The notes: generated from the letters alone by a model not told the origin. A stretch of DNA of 42,462 nucleotides from an uncultured bacterium (GCA_937949995.1 CALFEO010000024.1:1-42462), one strand, 5' to 3'; shown: positions 1-7,537, counted from the stretch's first letter. Program-made: numbers and translations.

Positions 1-55
1 AATAAATAATAAATAATAAATAACAAATAATAAATAATAAATAATAAATAATAAA
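1..55. repeat. AT-rich AATAAATAAT tandem repeat
   Basis: The window opens with imperfect tandem copies of a 7-10 nt A/T unit. The same word family recurs at about 3676-3720, 3776-3800 and 20215-20255, always between genes. No gene is visible in 1-181 apart from the promoter-like signal listed separately. Confidence 0.8.
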
Positions 56-122
56 GCGAGGGGGAATTTTTATCTTGGTGAGATATTGAGTTATTGAAGT
101 CGATTGAAAAAATGCAGTCGGG

Positions 123-151
123 TTGACATGGCGGGGGATTTGTGTCTTAAT
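123..151 (+). promoter_or_regulatory. sigma-70-like promoter
   Basis: A TTGACA hexamer at 123-128 is followed after 17 nt by CTTAAT (4/6 to the -10 consensus). It lies just upstream of the Shine-Dalgarno AAGGAGG at 169-175 and the first gene. Confidence 0.55.
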
Positions 152-181
152 GAGGCGGCTACTCAATCAAGGAGGGTTTGA

Positions 182-724
182 GTGATGAATAAGGTTTTTC
201 CGGCGTTGGAGAGTTTGGATAAACAGGGCGGATTGTTTGTTCTTTTGTCGCGTTTGGAATATATGAATGGCAGAAGCCGGCCCAGGTATTCTTGCGGACA
301 TGGAGGAGATTTGGTCAACATCTATCGTCCGCCTCAAGCATTGCTGGCTCCGCTGGCAAAAAGAAATTTGCTGGCAAGCACCGGTATATTTGAGGATGTG
401 GTAGTCTTCGATCATTACAGTTTGATTTCCAGAGTCTATGGGCATCGTGAAAAACAGATTTGCCCAAAATGTTTCTTTGAAAAATTGATTCTGGAAGTCG
501 GTCCGCTGTGTCCGGTGTGCCGCAAGATTATCCGTAAAGGTTCGCGGGTAACTCTGTTTGAACTCAAGGAAACCGATAAACGGCGTTGGTCGAGTTTGGC
601 AAAAGTCATGTTTGTAATGGAAGCCAAACGAGAGTGGGTGCTGACCTGTTGCGGTTTAAAAGGCAGAAAACAGCATGATTCCAAGTTATTGATTTGGGAC
701 GGCAGTACCTGCGTTACGGCTTAA
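182..724 (+). CDS. Putative zinc-binding protein of unknown function
   Basis: Unknown 180-aa protein. It carries two CxxC knuckles (C94/C97 and C110/C113) and further Cys/His near residues 38-40 and 156-157, so a zinc ribbon or treble-clef-like fold is plausible. No signal peptide or membrane segment is visible. A strong Shine-Dalgarno AAGGAGG at 169-175 serves either the GTG at 182 or the adjacent ATG at 185, and I keep the upstream start. The gene has its own promoter and terminator, so it is probably monocistronic. I do not recognise the family. The metal binding is inferred only from cysteine spacing. Confidence 0.75.
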   Translation: MMNKVFPALESLDKQGGLFVLLSRLEYMNGRSRPRYSCGHGGDLVNIYRPPQALLAPLAKRNLLASTGIFEDVVVFDHYSLISRVYGHREKQICPKCFFEKLILEVGPLCPVCRKIIRKGSRVTLFELKETDKRRWSSLAKVMFVMEAKREWVLTCCGLKGRKQHDSKLLIWDGSTCVTA

Positions 725-757
725 CGCAAGCAAAAACAAGATTGTTCGTTTTGGCTC

Positions 758-780
758 AAACCGCTTTTAGGCGGTTTTTT
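758..780 (+). terminator. Rho-independent terminator
   Basis: An AACCGC stem pairs with GGCGGTT around a short T-rich loop and ends in a T tract. It follows the zinc-binding-protein gene and separates it from the infB promoter. Confidence 0.85.
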
Positions 781-781
781 C

Positions 782-810
782 TTGACTTTTTAGCCAAAAT
801 TTACTATGCT
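782..810 (+). promoter_or_regulatory. infB promoter, leaderless configuration
   Basis: TTGACT at 782-787, a 17-nt spacer and TATGCT at 805-810. The -10 box ends 7 nt before the ATG at 818, so the transcript should start at or next to the start codon. No Shine-Dalgarno is present. Confidence 0.75.
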
Positions 811-817
811 CCATTTT

Positions 818-2848
818 ATGAATGTAAGCGATTTAGCCAGGCGTTTAAAGGTTACGCCGCAAGAATTATTGGAGCGTCTGCCCAAACTGGGCTTTGATAT
901 CGGAGCCCGTGCGGTAAAACTCGATAATCGTACCGCGGAACAAATTTTTAAGAAGTGGACGCAAGAACAAAGACGCGAAAGATTGCGCGGACAGTTATTG
1001 GAATTGGCGCATGAACAAGGCGGTGATTCGGATCCAGGGGTGCAAAAAAAGAAAATTTCCATACCATCATTGATAGTTGTGCGTGAGTTGGCCGGAAAGA
1101 TGAATTTGCCGGTAACCAGAGTGATTCAAGTATTGATGAAAGCCGGTATATTGGCCTCGCAAAATGAACGATTGGATTTTGAGACCGCGGCAATCATCGC
1201 CGATGAATTGGGTTTTGAGGCCGAATTAAAAGAAGATGGAGCTGAAAAGAACAGCGGAGCCGAGGCAGCCGAAGATCGTTTGCATGCCAAAATGCAAGAT
1301 GATAAAAAAGGCGAACATCCTGCACGTCCGCCGGTTGTGGTTGTAATGGGACACGTGGACCATGGTAAAACCAAAACTTTGGACGCAATCCGCAGAACAC
1401 ATGTTGTTGAAGGTGAGACGGGCGGTATTACGCAACACATCGGAGCATATCAAGCTATTCGCAAGAATCGGTTGATTACTTTTATTGATACGCCGGGACA
1501 TGAGGCTTTTACGGTTATGCGTTCGCGCGGAGCCAAGGTTGCCGATATCGCCGTATTGGTTGTGGCCGCTGATGACGGAGTTCAACCGCAAACAAGAGAG
1601 GTGATTGATATAATTAAAGCCGCAAAACTGCCATTTATTGTGGCCTTAAATAAAATCGATAAACCCGAGGCTGATCCGGATCGTGTTTTAGCTCAACTCG
1701 CCGAAGCCGGTGTTACAACCGAGGCGTGGGGAGGCAATGTGCCCATGGTTAAGATTTCGGCCAAAGAAGGAATGGGAATTGATGATTTATTGGAAATGAT
1801 TTTATTGCTTGCGGACTTGAACGAAGAAGCTTTGCGCAGTAATCCCGATCAATTGGCGGGTGGAACAATTATCGAATCCCACGTAGATAAAAATACGGGC
1901 CCTGTTGCAACGGCTTTGGTGCAGGTTGGAACTTTGAAACGTAATGATTATCTTGGCGTGCGCGGAGAATTATCCGGCCGAGTAAAAGCCATGCGGGATT
2001 ATAAAGGCGAGACTGTAGAATCGGCTTTGCCGGGAACTCCGGTTAAAGTGTTGGGTTTTAAAACAGCTCCGGCGGTGGGAGATGTTTTTGAGGTTCCGGC
2101 CGATTGGCGTGAGTTGGAAAAACGCAAAGGAAAATCGGGTTATCAAACCGGTAATCAATTTATGTCGGTTAAGAGCATGAAGGCTGATGAAGGAGAGGAT
2201 AAACAGAAAGCAACGTTGAATATTATATTAAAAGCGGATGTATTGGGTTCGTTGGAGGCTATAATGGGTATGCTCGATAAAATCAGGCACGAGGCCGTTG
2301 CGGTTGAGATTATCAAAAAAGGATTGGGTAATATTACCGAAAGCGATGTTGAGGCCGCGGAAACGGACGGCAATTCGGTTATCTACGGTTTTAATACGGT
2401 TGCGACAACTCAAGCTTCGTTAATGGCTCGTGAAAAGGGAGTGCAATTGGCCACTTATAAAATCATTTATGAATTGATTGATGATGTTTTGGCCAGATTG
2501 AATGCCATGCTCCCGGATGAAGTTATCCGAACCGAGCTGGGCAAAGGAGAAGTTGTTGCCATTTTCAGAACTGAAAAAGACAGAATGGTTGTGGGTTGTA
2601 AAATCAAACAGGGTATGGCAAAATCAGGAGCCAAGATGATAGTGTGGCGCAAAGAGGGAGATGACGAACAGCCTATGGGACAAGGCGAGATTGAATCAGT
2701 GCAAATCGGCAAAGAAAAAGTGAAAGAGGTTATGGCCGGCCAAGAATGCGGAATCTCTTATCATGGTAAAGAAAAACTTCAAGTCGGTGATCGTTTGGAT
2801 ATTTATACCGAAGAATCAAAAACCAGAAAAGTGGAAATACCGAGGTAG
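818..2848 (+). CDS. infB: Translation initiation factor IF-2
   Basis: GTPase that brings initiator fMet-tRNA to the 30S subunit and promotes subunit joining. The protein has two small N-terminal IF2N-like modules (start MNVSDLARRL and again near residue 80). The G domain has G1 GHVDHGKT at about 178-185, G3 DTPGHE at about 224-229 and G4 NKID at about 278-281, followed by beta-barrel and C-terminal domains. At 676 aa it is shorter than the E. coli protein because the N-terminal linker is short. I moved the start from the in-frame ATG at 806 to the ATG at 818. The 806 codon overlaps the -10 box and cannot be in the mRNA, and the protein from 818 begins exactly like an IF2N domain. The residue after the P-loop Thr is Lys instead of the usual Thr/Ser. 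Confidence 0.97.
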   Translation: MNVSDLARRLKVTPQELLERLPKLGFDIGARAVKLDNRTAEQIFKKWTQEQRRERLRGQLLELAHEQGGDSDPGVQKKKISIPSLIVVRELAGKMNLPVTRVIQVLMKAGILASQNERLDFETAAIIADELGFEAELKEDGAEKNSGAEAAEDRLHAKMQDDKKGEHPARPPVVVVMGHVDHGKTKTLDAIRRTHVVEGETGGITQHIGAYQAIRKNRLITFIDTPGHEAFTVMRSRGAKVADIAVLVVAADDGVQPQTREVIDIIKAAKLPFIVALNKIDKPEADPDRVLAQLAEAGVTTEAWGGNVPMVKISAKEGMGIDDLLEMILLLADLNEEALRSNPDQLAGGTIIESHVDKNTGPVATALVQVGTLKRNDYLGVRGELSGRVKAMRDYKGETVESALPGTPVKVLGFKTAPAVGDVFEVPADWRELEKRKGKSGYQTGNQFMSVKSMKADEGEDKQKATLNIILKADVLGSLEAIMGMLDKIRHEAVAVEIIKKGLGNITESDVEAAETDGNSVIYGFNTVATTQASLMAREKGVQLATYKIIYELIDDVLARLNAMLPDEVIRTELGKGEVVAIFRTEKDRMVVGCKIKQGMAKSGAKMIVWRKEGDDEQPMGQGEIESVQIGKEKVKEVMAGQECGISYHGKEKLQVGDRLDIYTEESKTRKVEIPR

Positions 2849-3150
2849 GTTTCATTCGAATTTCGAACTACGAACCATGAACGTCTAACGTCTAACGTCT
2901 AACGTCGAATGTCTAATGTCGAACGTCGAAACACGAACTACGAACGTCGAAACACGAAACACGAACTACGATGTGAGAATGTTAATAAGTTGTTGTTAAG
3001 TGGGTTGCGTATTTATTGAAGATTATTTATCCTTAGAGAAATAAGATTATTATTTTGTATTTTGAGTAAAGTATTTTGTATTTCGTTTTAGCTATAACAA
3101 GTTAGTTTTGCGAAATTCGAAATTCGAAATTCGAAATACGTTTAAATTTT
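2849..3150. repeat. Intergenic word repeats (GAACGTC and GAAATTC families)
   Basis: About 300 nt without a gene. At 2862-2975 there are many copies of CGAACTACGAA, GAACGTC and TAACGTC words. At 3112-3140 there are four copies of the word CGAAAT(T/A)C. The middle part is AT-rich and I see no confident gene or promoter in it. Confidence 0.75.
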
Positions 3151-3468
3151 ATGAGTTTTGTATTTACAGATGACAATTTCGATCAAGAGGCATTGCAAGG
3201 CGATATGCCGGTGCTTGTTGATTTTTGGGCTCCTTGGTGCGGTCCGTGCCAAATGATGGCTCCGATTGTAGATGAATTAGCCGGTGAATTTGAAGGACGT
3301 GTTAAAATCGGTAAACTCAATGTTGATGAAAATCCGGCCAAAGCCGGGCAATTCGGCATTATGTCCATTCCGACCATGTTATTATTTAAAAACGGAACGG
3401 TGGCTCAGCAATTTGTCGGGGGAATGACCAAGGAAGATCTTAAGGCTAAAATTGAAGCTAACTTATAA
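3151..3468 (+). CDS. trxA: Thioredoxin
   Basis: Small cytoplasmic disulfide reductase that keeps protein cysteines reduced. The 105-aa length is normal for the family. The active site is WCGPC at residues 29-33 and the cis-proline loop SIPTM lies at 72-76. The gene stands alone between repeat-rich gaps, with no clear Shine-Dalgarno before the ATG, and is followed by a strong terminator. No thioredoxin reductase is seen nearby. Confidence 0.97.
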   Translation: MSFVFTDDNFDQEALQGDMPVLVDFWAPWCGPCQMMAPIVDELAGEFEGRVKIGKLNVDENPAKAGQFGIMSIPTMLLFKNGTVAQQFVGGMTKEDLKAKIEANL

Positions 3469-3522
3469 GCCACTAGCCACCAGCTACTAGCCACGAGACG
3501 TAAGTTACGGTCGTTAGTATTG

Positions 3523-3550
3523 AAAAAAGAGCAGAAAATTGCTCTTTTTT
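3523..3550 (+). terminator. Rho-independent terminator after trxA
   Basis: AAAAAAGAGCA pairs with TGCTCTTTTTT around a 6-nt loop. It is nearly symmetric and could act on both strands. Confidence 0.85.
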
Positions 3551-3560
3551 GGTAAGAGAA

Positions 3561-3589
3561 TTGACAAAATGAGGGTTTTTGACTAATAT
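3561..3589 (+). promoter_or_regulatory. Strong promoter without an adjacent gene
   Basis: TTGACA at 3561-3566, a 17-nt spacer and TAATAT at 3584-3589. The next gene, rpsP, starts 280 nt further on, so this promoter drives either a long rpsP leader or a small RNA. Confidence 0.65.
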
Positions 3590-3595
3590 GTGCCC

Positions 3596-3670
3596 ATCAT
3601 CGATTGAGGCGGTTAGCCTCATCATTTGCTCGTAATTTGATTTTTGTGTCTGGTAACACAAATAATTAAA
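3596..3670 (+). ncRNA. Possible small RNA or start of the rpsP leader
   Basis: Just downstream of the 3561 promoter there is a hairpin GAGGC-ggtta-GCCTC near 3605-3620. A second stem, TTGTGT-ctggta-ACACAA, lies near 3643-3662 and is followed by A/T-rich sequence. A 15-codon ATG ORF (3588-3635) overlaps the -10 box and is unlikely to be real. I cannot assign a known RNA family. The transcript is inferred from the promoter and the stems. Confidence 0.3.
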
Positions 3671-3870
3671 TAAAAAAGTATAAATAATAAATAACAAAGC
3701 TTAATATTAATTAACAAATAATCACCGCCTTTGGCGGGATCCCGCATACATTTGATATTTTAAATAATTGATGCGGGATAAATAACAAATAATAAAGCGA
3801 GCGGTAGGATTTATCTTTATTATTTGTTAATTGTAAATTATTATTTTGCGTAGCGAAGAGAAGCATAAGT
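3671..3870. repeat. AT-rich repeats and inverted repeat upstream of rpsP
   Basis: A/T word repeats surround the hairpin CCGCC-ttt-GGCGG (about 3723-3736). A larger stem, ATCCCGCAT with ATGCGGGAT, lies at about 3739-3780. The CCGCCTTTGGCGGGAT word is also present in the island at 9981. No gene is visible. Confidence 0.55.
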
Positions 3871-4293
3871 ATGTTACACATCAGATTAACCCGTATAGGC
3901 AAAAAGAAACAGCCCGAATATCGTTTTATTGTTTGCGAAAAATCACGTGATCCTTGGGGCAAGGCTTTGGAAATTTTGGGTCACTATAATCCCAGAACCA
4001 ATCCGCCGACAATATCTTTAAAGAGTGATCGTATTACGCATTGGATTTCCGTGGGTGCGCAATGCTCGGATACGGTCTGGAATTTGTTGTTGGATCAAGG
4101 TCTTGTAAAAGGAGAAAAACGCAAGTCCATAAAATTGTCCAAAAAGCGCAGAGAAGAAATCGCTAAAAACAATAAAGCCAAAGAAGCCGCCAAAGCCGAG
4201 GCCGCAAAAAAGAAAGAAGAAGTAAAAGAAGAGCCGAAACCGGAGGCTGCGGAACAACCTGCGGAAGATAAGCCCGCTGAAGTTGCGGAGTAA
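3871..4293 (+). CDS. rpsP: 30S ribosomal protein S16
   Basis: Small-subunit ribosomal protein needed for 30S assembly. The family start MLHIRLTRIGKKKQPEYRFI and the motif LGHYNPRTNP are intact in the first 80 residues. The 140-aa protein carries a Lys/Ala/Glu/Pro-rich tail of about 55 residues beyond the usual S16 core, probably disordered. Downstream come khpA and trmD, the classical order, but rimM is missing. The upstream purine-rich stretch GAAGAGAAG is only a weak ribosome site. Confidence 0.97.
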   Translation: MLHIRLTRIGKKKQPEYRFIVCEKSRDPWGKALEILGHYNPRTNPPTISLKSDRITHWISVGAQCSDTVWNLLLDQGLVKGEKRKSIKLSKKRREEIAKNNKAKEAAKAEAAKKKEEVKEEPKPEAAEQPAEDKPAEVAE

Positions 4294-4294
4294 C

Positions 4295-4318
4295 AAAAAA
4301 GAGCTGAGGCTCTTTTTT
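4295..4318 (+). terminator. Rho-independent terminator after rpsP
   Basis: AAAAAAGAGC and GGCTCTTTTTT pair across a very short loop immediately after the rpsP stop codon. It separates rpsP from khpA transcriptionally. Confidence 0.85.
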
Positions 4319-4624
4319 GCTTATTATGGGGACAAATTGACATTTTGCGGTTTTGATGATACTCTGTTTACAGATTTTAAACATGGGTGCTGTTTAAAAT
4401 ACGTTAATTACATTTAATAACACTTGCCGCACCGAAATATCATCATACGTTATCGCACGCATCTTGCAGTATGTAACATATTACAAGTTCCGCTTTTTTG
4501 CGGAAGGGTATGCCAAATGTATGAGAAATATAAAAGAAGCAAGTTGTAAATTCAGAATCCGAGACGCGCATGTCGTTATTTGTGAAACAGCGAATACGAT
4601 ATAACGTCCGGATATTTCGCCGAT
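4319..4624. other. Intergenic region rpsP-khpA with a candidate promoter
   Basis: A TTGACA at 4337-4342 with TACTCT 17 nt later (or GATACT at 15 nt) is a candidate promoter. A perfect small hairpin TTCCGC-tttttt-GCGGAA lies near 4487-4504. The roughly 250-nt stretch has no ORF that I trust. It could be a long khpA leader or hold a small RNA. Confidence 0.4.
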
Positions 4625-4972
4625 ATGGCAGAAGAGTTTAAGGACCAGCAGTTTATTGAATTCTTGGTGAAGTCCATTGTGAATCACCCTGATGATGTTC
4701 GTACCGAAAGAACGGTTGACGAACGCGGTGTGCTCATCACCCTTTACATCAATCAAGATGACATGGGTTATGTTATCGGCCGCCAAGGTCAAACAGCCCG
4801 CGCGCTTCGTATCTTATTAAAAACAGTCGGAGCCAAAGAAAATGCGCGTGTTAACCTCAAGATTTTTGAACCGGAAGGCGCACGTCAGGCCCATCAAGAT
4901 CAAAAATCCACGGCTCCCCGCGGAGAAGAGACTTCGGTCAGTGATCAAGATCTTGCGGATCTCGGAATCTAA
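4625..4972 (+). CDS. khpA: KH-domain RNA-binding protein KhpA
   Basis: Single KH-domain RNA-binding protein of the KhpA (YlqC) family. In other bacteria it partners with KhpB/Jag and affects cell division and RNA metabolism. The KH GxxG loop is visible as IGRQGQ at residues 51-56, preceded by the ITLYINQDDMGYV strand and helix. At 115 aa it is longer than the usual 75-85 aa because of an acidic and charged C-terminal extension. Its position between rpsP and trmD is the classical one. No Shine-Dalgarno is obvious. A GATATT box ends 8 nt before the ATG but has no convincing -35. Confidence 0.93.
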   Translation: MAEEFKDQQFIEFLVKSIVNHPDDVRTERTVDERGVLITLYINQDDMGYVIGRQGQTARALRILLKTVGAKENARVNLKIFEPEGARQAHQDQKSTAPRGEETSVSDQDLADLGI

Positions 4973-5012
4973 CAATACATATAACATGTAACTTGTATCA
5001 TGTAACATGGTG
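4973..5012. repeat. CATGTAAC word repeat
   Basis: Copies of the word ATGTAAC(A/T)TG. The same family is at 29340-29470 and 33858-33897. Confidence 0.6.
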
Positions 5013-5023
5013 CATGAAAGATG

Positions 5024-5049
5024 AAAAAAGGCGCTTAGGCGTCTTTTTT
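5024..5049 (+). terminator. Rho-independent terminator after khpA
   Basis: AAAAAAGGCGC pairs with GCGTCTTTTTT (one G-U pair) with a short loop and T tract. Confidence 0.75.
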
Positions 5050-5079
5050 CTTTACGGGCAAATTGTCTAACTTCTGGAC

Positions 5080-5109
5080 GATGTACGATGTACGATGTAC
5101 GATGTACGA
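5080..5109 (+). repeat. GTACGAT heptamer tandem repeat before trmD
   Basis: Four successive 7-nt units (GTACGAT with variants) lie immediately upstream of trmD. In an upstream ATG reading they would be translated, but the conserved protein starts after them. Confidence 0.8.
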
Positions 5110-5116
5110 ATCGAAT

Positions 5117-5848
5117 ATGAAAAAACAGAAAAAGTTACAAGTTGATGTTTTAACCATTTTTCCGGAGATGATAGACAGTTATGCATCGCTGTCGATTTTG
5201 GGGCGGGCGCAAAAGGCCGGTTTGTTAAAAGTTGACGCGCATGATTTGAGAAAATTTACTGAAGATAAACATGGACGTGTTGATGATAAGCCTTTTGGAG
5301 GGGGTCCGGGGATGATATTGCAGATTGAACCGATTTATAGTGCTATGAAGGCTTTGAAATTGGTGAGTGGCAAGTGGTCAGTGAATAGCGGTAAAAGATT
5401 GATTGGATCAGATTCGAACACGATAAGATCAAAAGTAAAGTCAAAGACGAGGGTGATATTGACCGGTGCCAAGGGTAAGCTTTTTACCCAAAAAGATGCG
5501 GTAAGATTGTCTAAATACGACAGATTGGTTTTTATTTGCGGGAGATATGAAGGAGTTGATGAGAGAGTGGCTAAAAATTTAGCGGATGAAGAATTATCGA
5601 TCGGTCCTTATGTTTTAACCGGCGGAGAATTGGCATCTTTGGTTATGGCTGATGCGGTTGCCAGATTACGTCCCGGCGTTTTGGGCAAACAAGAGTCATT
5701 GGCTGAAGAATCTTGGAGTGATGGAGAAAATCGCGAATACCCTCAATATACAAGGCCCGAAGTTTTTATGGGCAAAAAAGTTCCCAAGGTTTTATTATCC
5801 GGAGATCATAAAAAAATCGCCGAATGGCGAAAGAAAAATTCCAAATAA
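5117..5848 (+). CDS. trmD: tRNA (guanine-N1)-methyltransferase TrmD
   Basis: SAM-dependent methylation of G37 in tRNA, which prevents frameshifting. Conserved TrmD elements are present: DVLTIFPEM at the N-terminus, KPFGGGPGM, CGRYEGVDERV and the trefoil-knot stretch SIGPYVLTGGELA. I start at ATG 5117 (MKKQKKLQVDVLT). The longer frame from 5063 would translate the heptamer repeat and adds nothing conserved. Between the IYSAMKAL segment and RVILTGAKGK there is an extra stretch of roughly 25-30 residues (about 5360-5446). It is Ser/Lys-rich and looks like a translated word repeat. The usual neighbours rimM and rplS are absent. Confidence 0.95.
   Translation: MKKQKKLQVDVLTIFPEMIDSYASLSILGRAQKAGLLKVDAHDLRKFTEDKHGRVDDKPFGGGPGMILQIEPIYSAMKALKLVSGKWSVNSGKRLIGSDSNTIRSKVKSKTRVILTGAKGKLFTQKDAVRLSKYDRLVFICGRYEGVDERVAKNLADEELSIGPYVLTGGELASLVMADAVARLRPGVLGKQESLAEESWSDGENREYPQYTRPEVFMGKKVPKVLLSGDHKKIAEWRKKNSK
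5360..5446 (+). repeat. In-frame low-complexity insertion inside trmD
   Basis: Encodes a stretch with SGKWSVNSG and RSKVKSK that has no counterpart in the standard TrmD core. It sits in the variable segment after the EPIYSA helix. The DNA resembles the AGTGGC/AGTGG words found between genes. Its boundaries are estimated from memory of the family, not from an alignment. Confidence 0.5.
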
Positions 5849-5861
5849 TTTTTATAAGCGG

Positions 5862-6458
5862 TTATTTTTTGCGTTTTACAACCGTTGGTTTGTTTTTGAT
5901 AATGGAAAATATCAGGCTTAAGATTGCAGCCAAAAAGCTTAAACCCGACATGGTGTAAAGCAGAGGAGCGTATCCGTAATTATAGGCGATGAATCCTCCG
6001 AATATGGCAGCTATCGCCAAACAGAAAGTTAAAATGTAGCCGTGAATATTCAGCAAAGTTTCGTGTAAAAATTCTTCGATTGTTTGGCGGGTTATGTGCA
6101 TCCAAGATGTTTTTAAAAAACCGAATCCCAAGCCCAATAATATTTGCGCCAAAAAAATGTGAGACATTTGATCGGAGTAAAGATAGGCGATTGGAGTGAG
6201 CGCGATAAACAAAGAACCGAAAAACAGACCTCCGCCGGCGCGTGCTGAAGTTTTTTCGTGCGACATGAATAAGGCGAATATCCAGCCGAAAAAAGCTTTA
6301 GCCGTCAGGAAGATTGAATAAGCCAAGGCGATGGTAAAAATCGTTGCATCCGTTATGCGATCCATTAAAAATATGGGCAGGATGGGCAGAATCAAACCCA
6401 AAGACGCGGCCAGTACCAGGTCGATTGCGGCGATGAGTTTAATGCGTGAATTTACCAT
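5862..6458 (-). CDS. Half-size MFS-like membrane protein (second half)
   Basis: A 198-aa hydrophobic protein with about six membrane helices, starting MVNSRIKLIAAIDLVLAAS and ending in a Lys-rich cytoplasmic tail. It resembles one half of a major facilitator transporter. The other half is encoded immediately upstream and overlaps it by 7 nt (6452-6458). The two together would make a 12-TM transporter split at the central loop. The substrate cannot be guessed. The ATG lies inside the end of the upstream gene, so translational coupling is likely. Confidence 0.8.
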   Translation of the reverse strand: MVNSRIKLIAAIDLVLAASLGLILPILPIFLMDRITDATIFTIALAYSIFLTAKAFFGWIFALFMSHEKTSARAGGGLFFGSLFIALTPIAYLYSDQMSHIFLAQILLGLGFGFLKTSWMHITRQTIEEFLHETLLNIHGYILTFCLAIAAIFGGFIAYNYGYAPLLYTMSGLSFLAAILSLIFSIIKNKPTVVKRKK

Positions 6459-7039
6459 ATGTTTTTTGTCCGGCGTATACCGACTCGGCTGTAAATCAAA
6501 ATCATGATGATGGCCGCGCAGAATAAGGTGGCGCCGACGTAAAACAAAAGGGCCGGAATGCCTTGTTCTTCCGCGATGAATCCGCCGATTGCCGCCAAAC
6601 CGGCCGCGATAAGAGTACCGGCCGTGTAAAACGGTTCATTGAATTTTTCGGTTGGCAAGACGCAGGTTTGATTGATTAATCTGGACCAAGCCGGTTCTGA
6701 AAAAGCGACTCCGATTCCATAGAGCATTTGAATGACATAGATATCCAACATGTCGCGTGAGAGTAGATATAAAAAAGGCGACAGAACAATAAACGCACTG
6801 CCAAACCAAAGTAAGTATTGGGTGCGAAAGCCTTTGGAATCTGATTGCGAGGAAAGCCTGGTAAACGGACGAATGATGGAAAGTGTCATCAAAAAGATGG
6901 CTTCGGCAATGCCTACGGTAAGCAGATTGGCGTTGGGAATTTTTTCAATTAAAAATATCGCAAAAATCGGCGTTAACAAACCAAACGCGATTAAGTAAAA
7001 CATGTTTCCTTGCACAATGGTACGCAACCAGTGGTTCAT
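6452..7039 (-). CDS. Half-size MFS-like membrane protein (first half)
   Basis: A 195-aa protein with about six hydrophobic helices. The loop RPFTRLSSQSDSKGFR between early helices is in the place of MFS motif A. I moved the start to ATG 7039 (MNHWLRTIVQG). The frame is open further upstream, but a TATAAT box with TG extension at 7046-7051 lies only 6 nt before this ATG, so the upstream part is not transcribed. It forms an overlapping pair with the following half-transporter. A member of the MFS efflux class is the best guess, with no substrate evidence. Confidence 0.8.
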   Translation of the reverse strand: MNHWLRTIVQGNMFYLIAFGLLTPIFAIFLIEKIPNANLLTVGIAEAIFLMTLSIIRPFTRLSSQSDSKGFRTQYLLWFGSAFIVLSPFLYLLSRDMLDIYVIQMLYGIGVAFSEPAWSRLINQTCVLPTEKFNEPFYTAGTLIAAGLAAIGGFIAEEQGIPALLFYVGATLFCAAIIMILIYSRVGIRRTKNIW

Positions 7040-7045
7040 GAACGT

Positions 7046-7074
7046 ATTATACCATACAAGTCGTAACGTCGTAA
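7046..7074 (-). promoter_or_regulatory. Promoter of the split MFS pair, leaderless
   Basis: Reading the minus strand: TTACGA (weak -35), 17 nt, then TATAAT preceded by a TG extension. The -10 ends 6 nt before the ATG, so the mRNA probably begins at the start codon. Confidence 0.7.
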
Positions 7075-7245
7075 CAGATACGTCCGTCAAGTTTAAAGTA
7101 ACAAGTTCATCAGGAGTTCATCCCGCTACGCCTCAACGGCTTCGCGGGACGGGTCAAGTTAAAAGTCCAAAGTTTATCAAGAGAGGCCTAAGTTACTCTT
7201 GATGAACTTTAGACTTGATGAACTTGTTACTTAGTGTGATGAACG
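7075..7245. repeat. GTTCATCAAG and GATGAACTT word repeats
   Basis: Multiple direct and inverted copies of AAGTTCATCAAG and its complement CTTGATGAACTT. The family recurs at 14570-14625, 20540-20640, 22130-22205 and 22745-22860. Inverted copies can form long stems. Confidence 0.8.
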
Positions 7246-7252
7246 TTTTCTA

Positions 7253-7405
7253 TTGATTGGGCTTAAATGGTTTGGGGTTATTTTTGTGGTTCTGGGAGGC
7301 TTGTTTTTGGCGCAAAGGTTTGTTCCTTTGGATGTATTTTTAGCTTATTGGCCGGTCATTTTGATCATAATCGGGGTTTATTTTATTTGGCGAGCCAACC
7401 GATAA
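7253..7405 (+). CDS. Small two-helix membrane protein (LiaF-TM/DUF5668-like)
   Basis: A 50-aa ORF reading from a TTG codon, with two hydrophobic helices. The segment AYWPVILIIIGVYFIWRAN is typical of the LiaI-LiaF-like transmembrane region found in small membrane proteins. The first helix is WFGVIFVVLGGLFL. No in-frame ATG exists, and the TTG at 7253 is the only plausible start after the upstream stop. No Shine-Dalgarno or convincing promoter is visible. The coding signal is the clear pair of helices and the conserved WP..LI..G pattern. The function is unknown. Confidence 0.6.
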   Translation: MIGLKWFGVIFVVLGGLFLAQRFVPLDVFLAYWPVILIIIGVYFIWRANR

Positions 7406-7502
7406 TACGGGTTTTTTGTAGAAAATACACTAAAAGTTAATCAAAATTGACGGAAAAATTGCCTAAAATTAGGCAATTTTTTGTATTTACGTCTTACAAC
7501 CC

Positions 7503-7531
7503 TTGACAAAATGGTCTGTTTATGGTATGAT
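7503..7531 (+). promoter_or_regulatory. Strong promoter of the GC-rich island
   Basis: TTGACA at 7503-7508, a 17-nt spacer and TATGAT at 7526-7531. It is the only strong promoter I see before the run of genes from 7780 to 14375. Confidence 0.8.
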
Positions 7532-7537
7532 TACACG

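Noticed and set aside
806..817. Upstream ATG of infB at 806
   Set aside because: It overlaps the -10 box TATGCT (805-810), so it cannot be in the mRNA. The family-like N-terminus starts at 818.
2849..2980. CRISPR array in the GAACGTC repeats
   Set aside because: The repeats are 6-12 nt words without constant-length spacers, and no cas genes are present.
3588..3635. 15-codon leader peptide ORF
   Set aside because: Its ATG overlaps the -10 box of the promoter, so it would not be transcribed in full.
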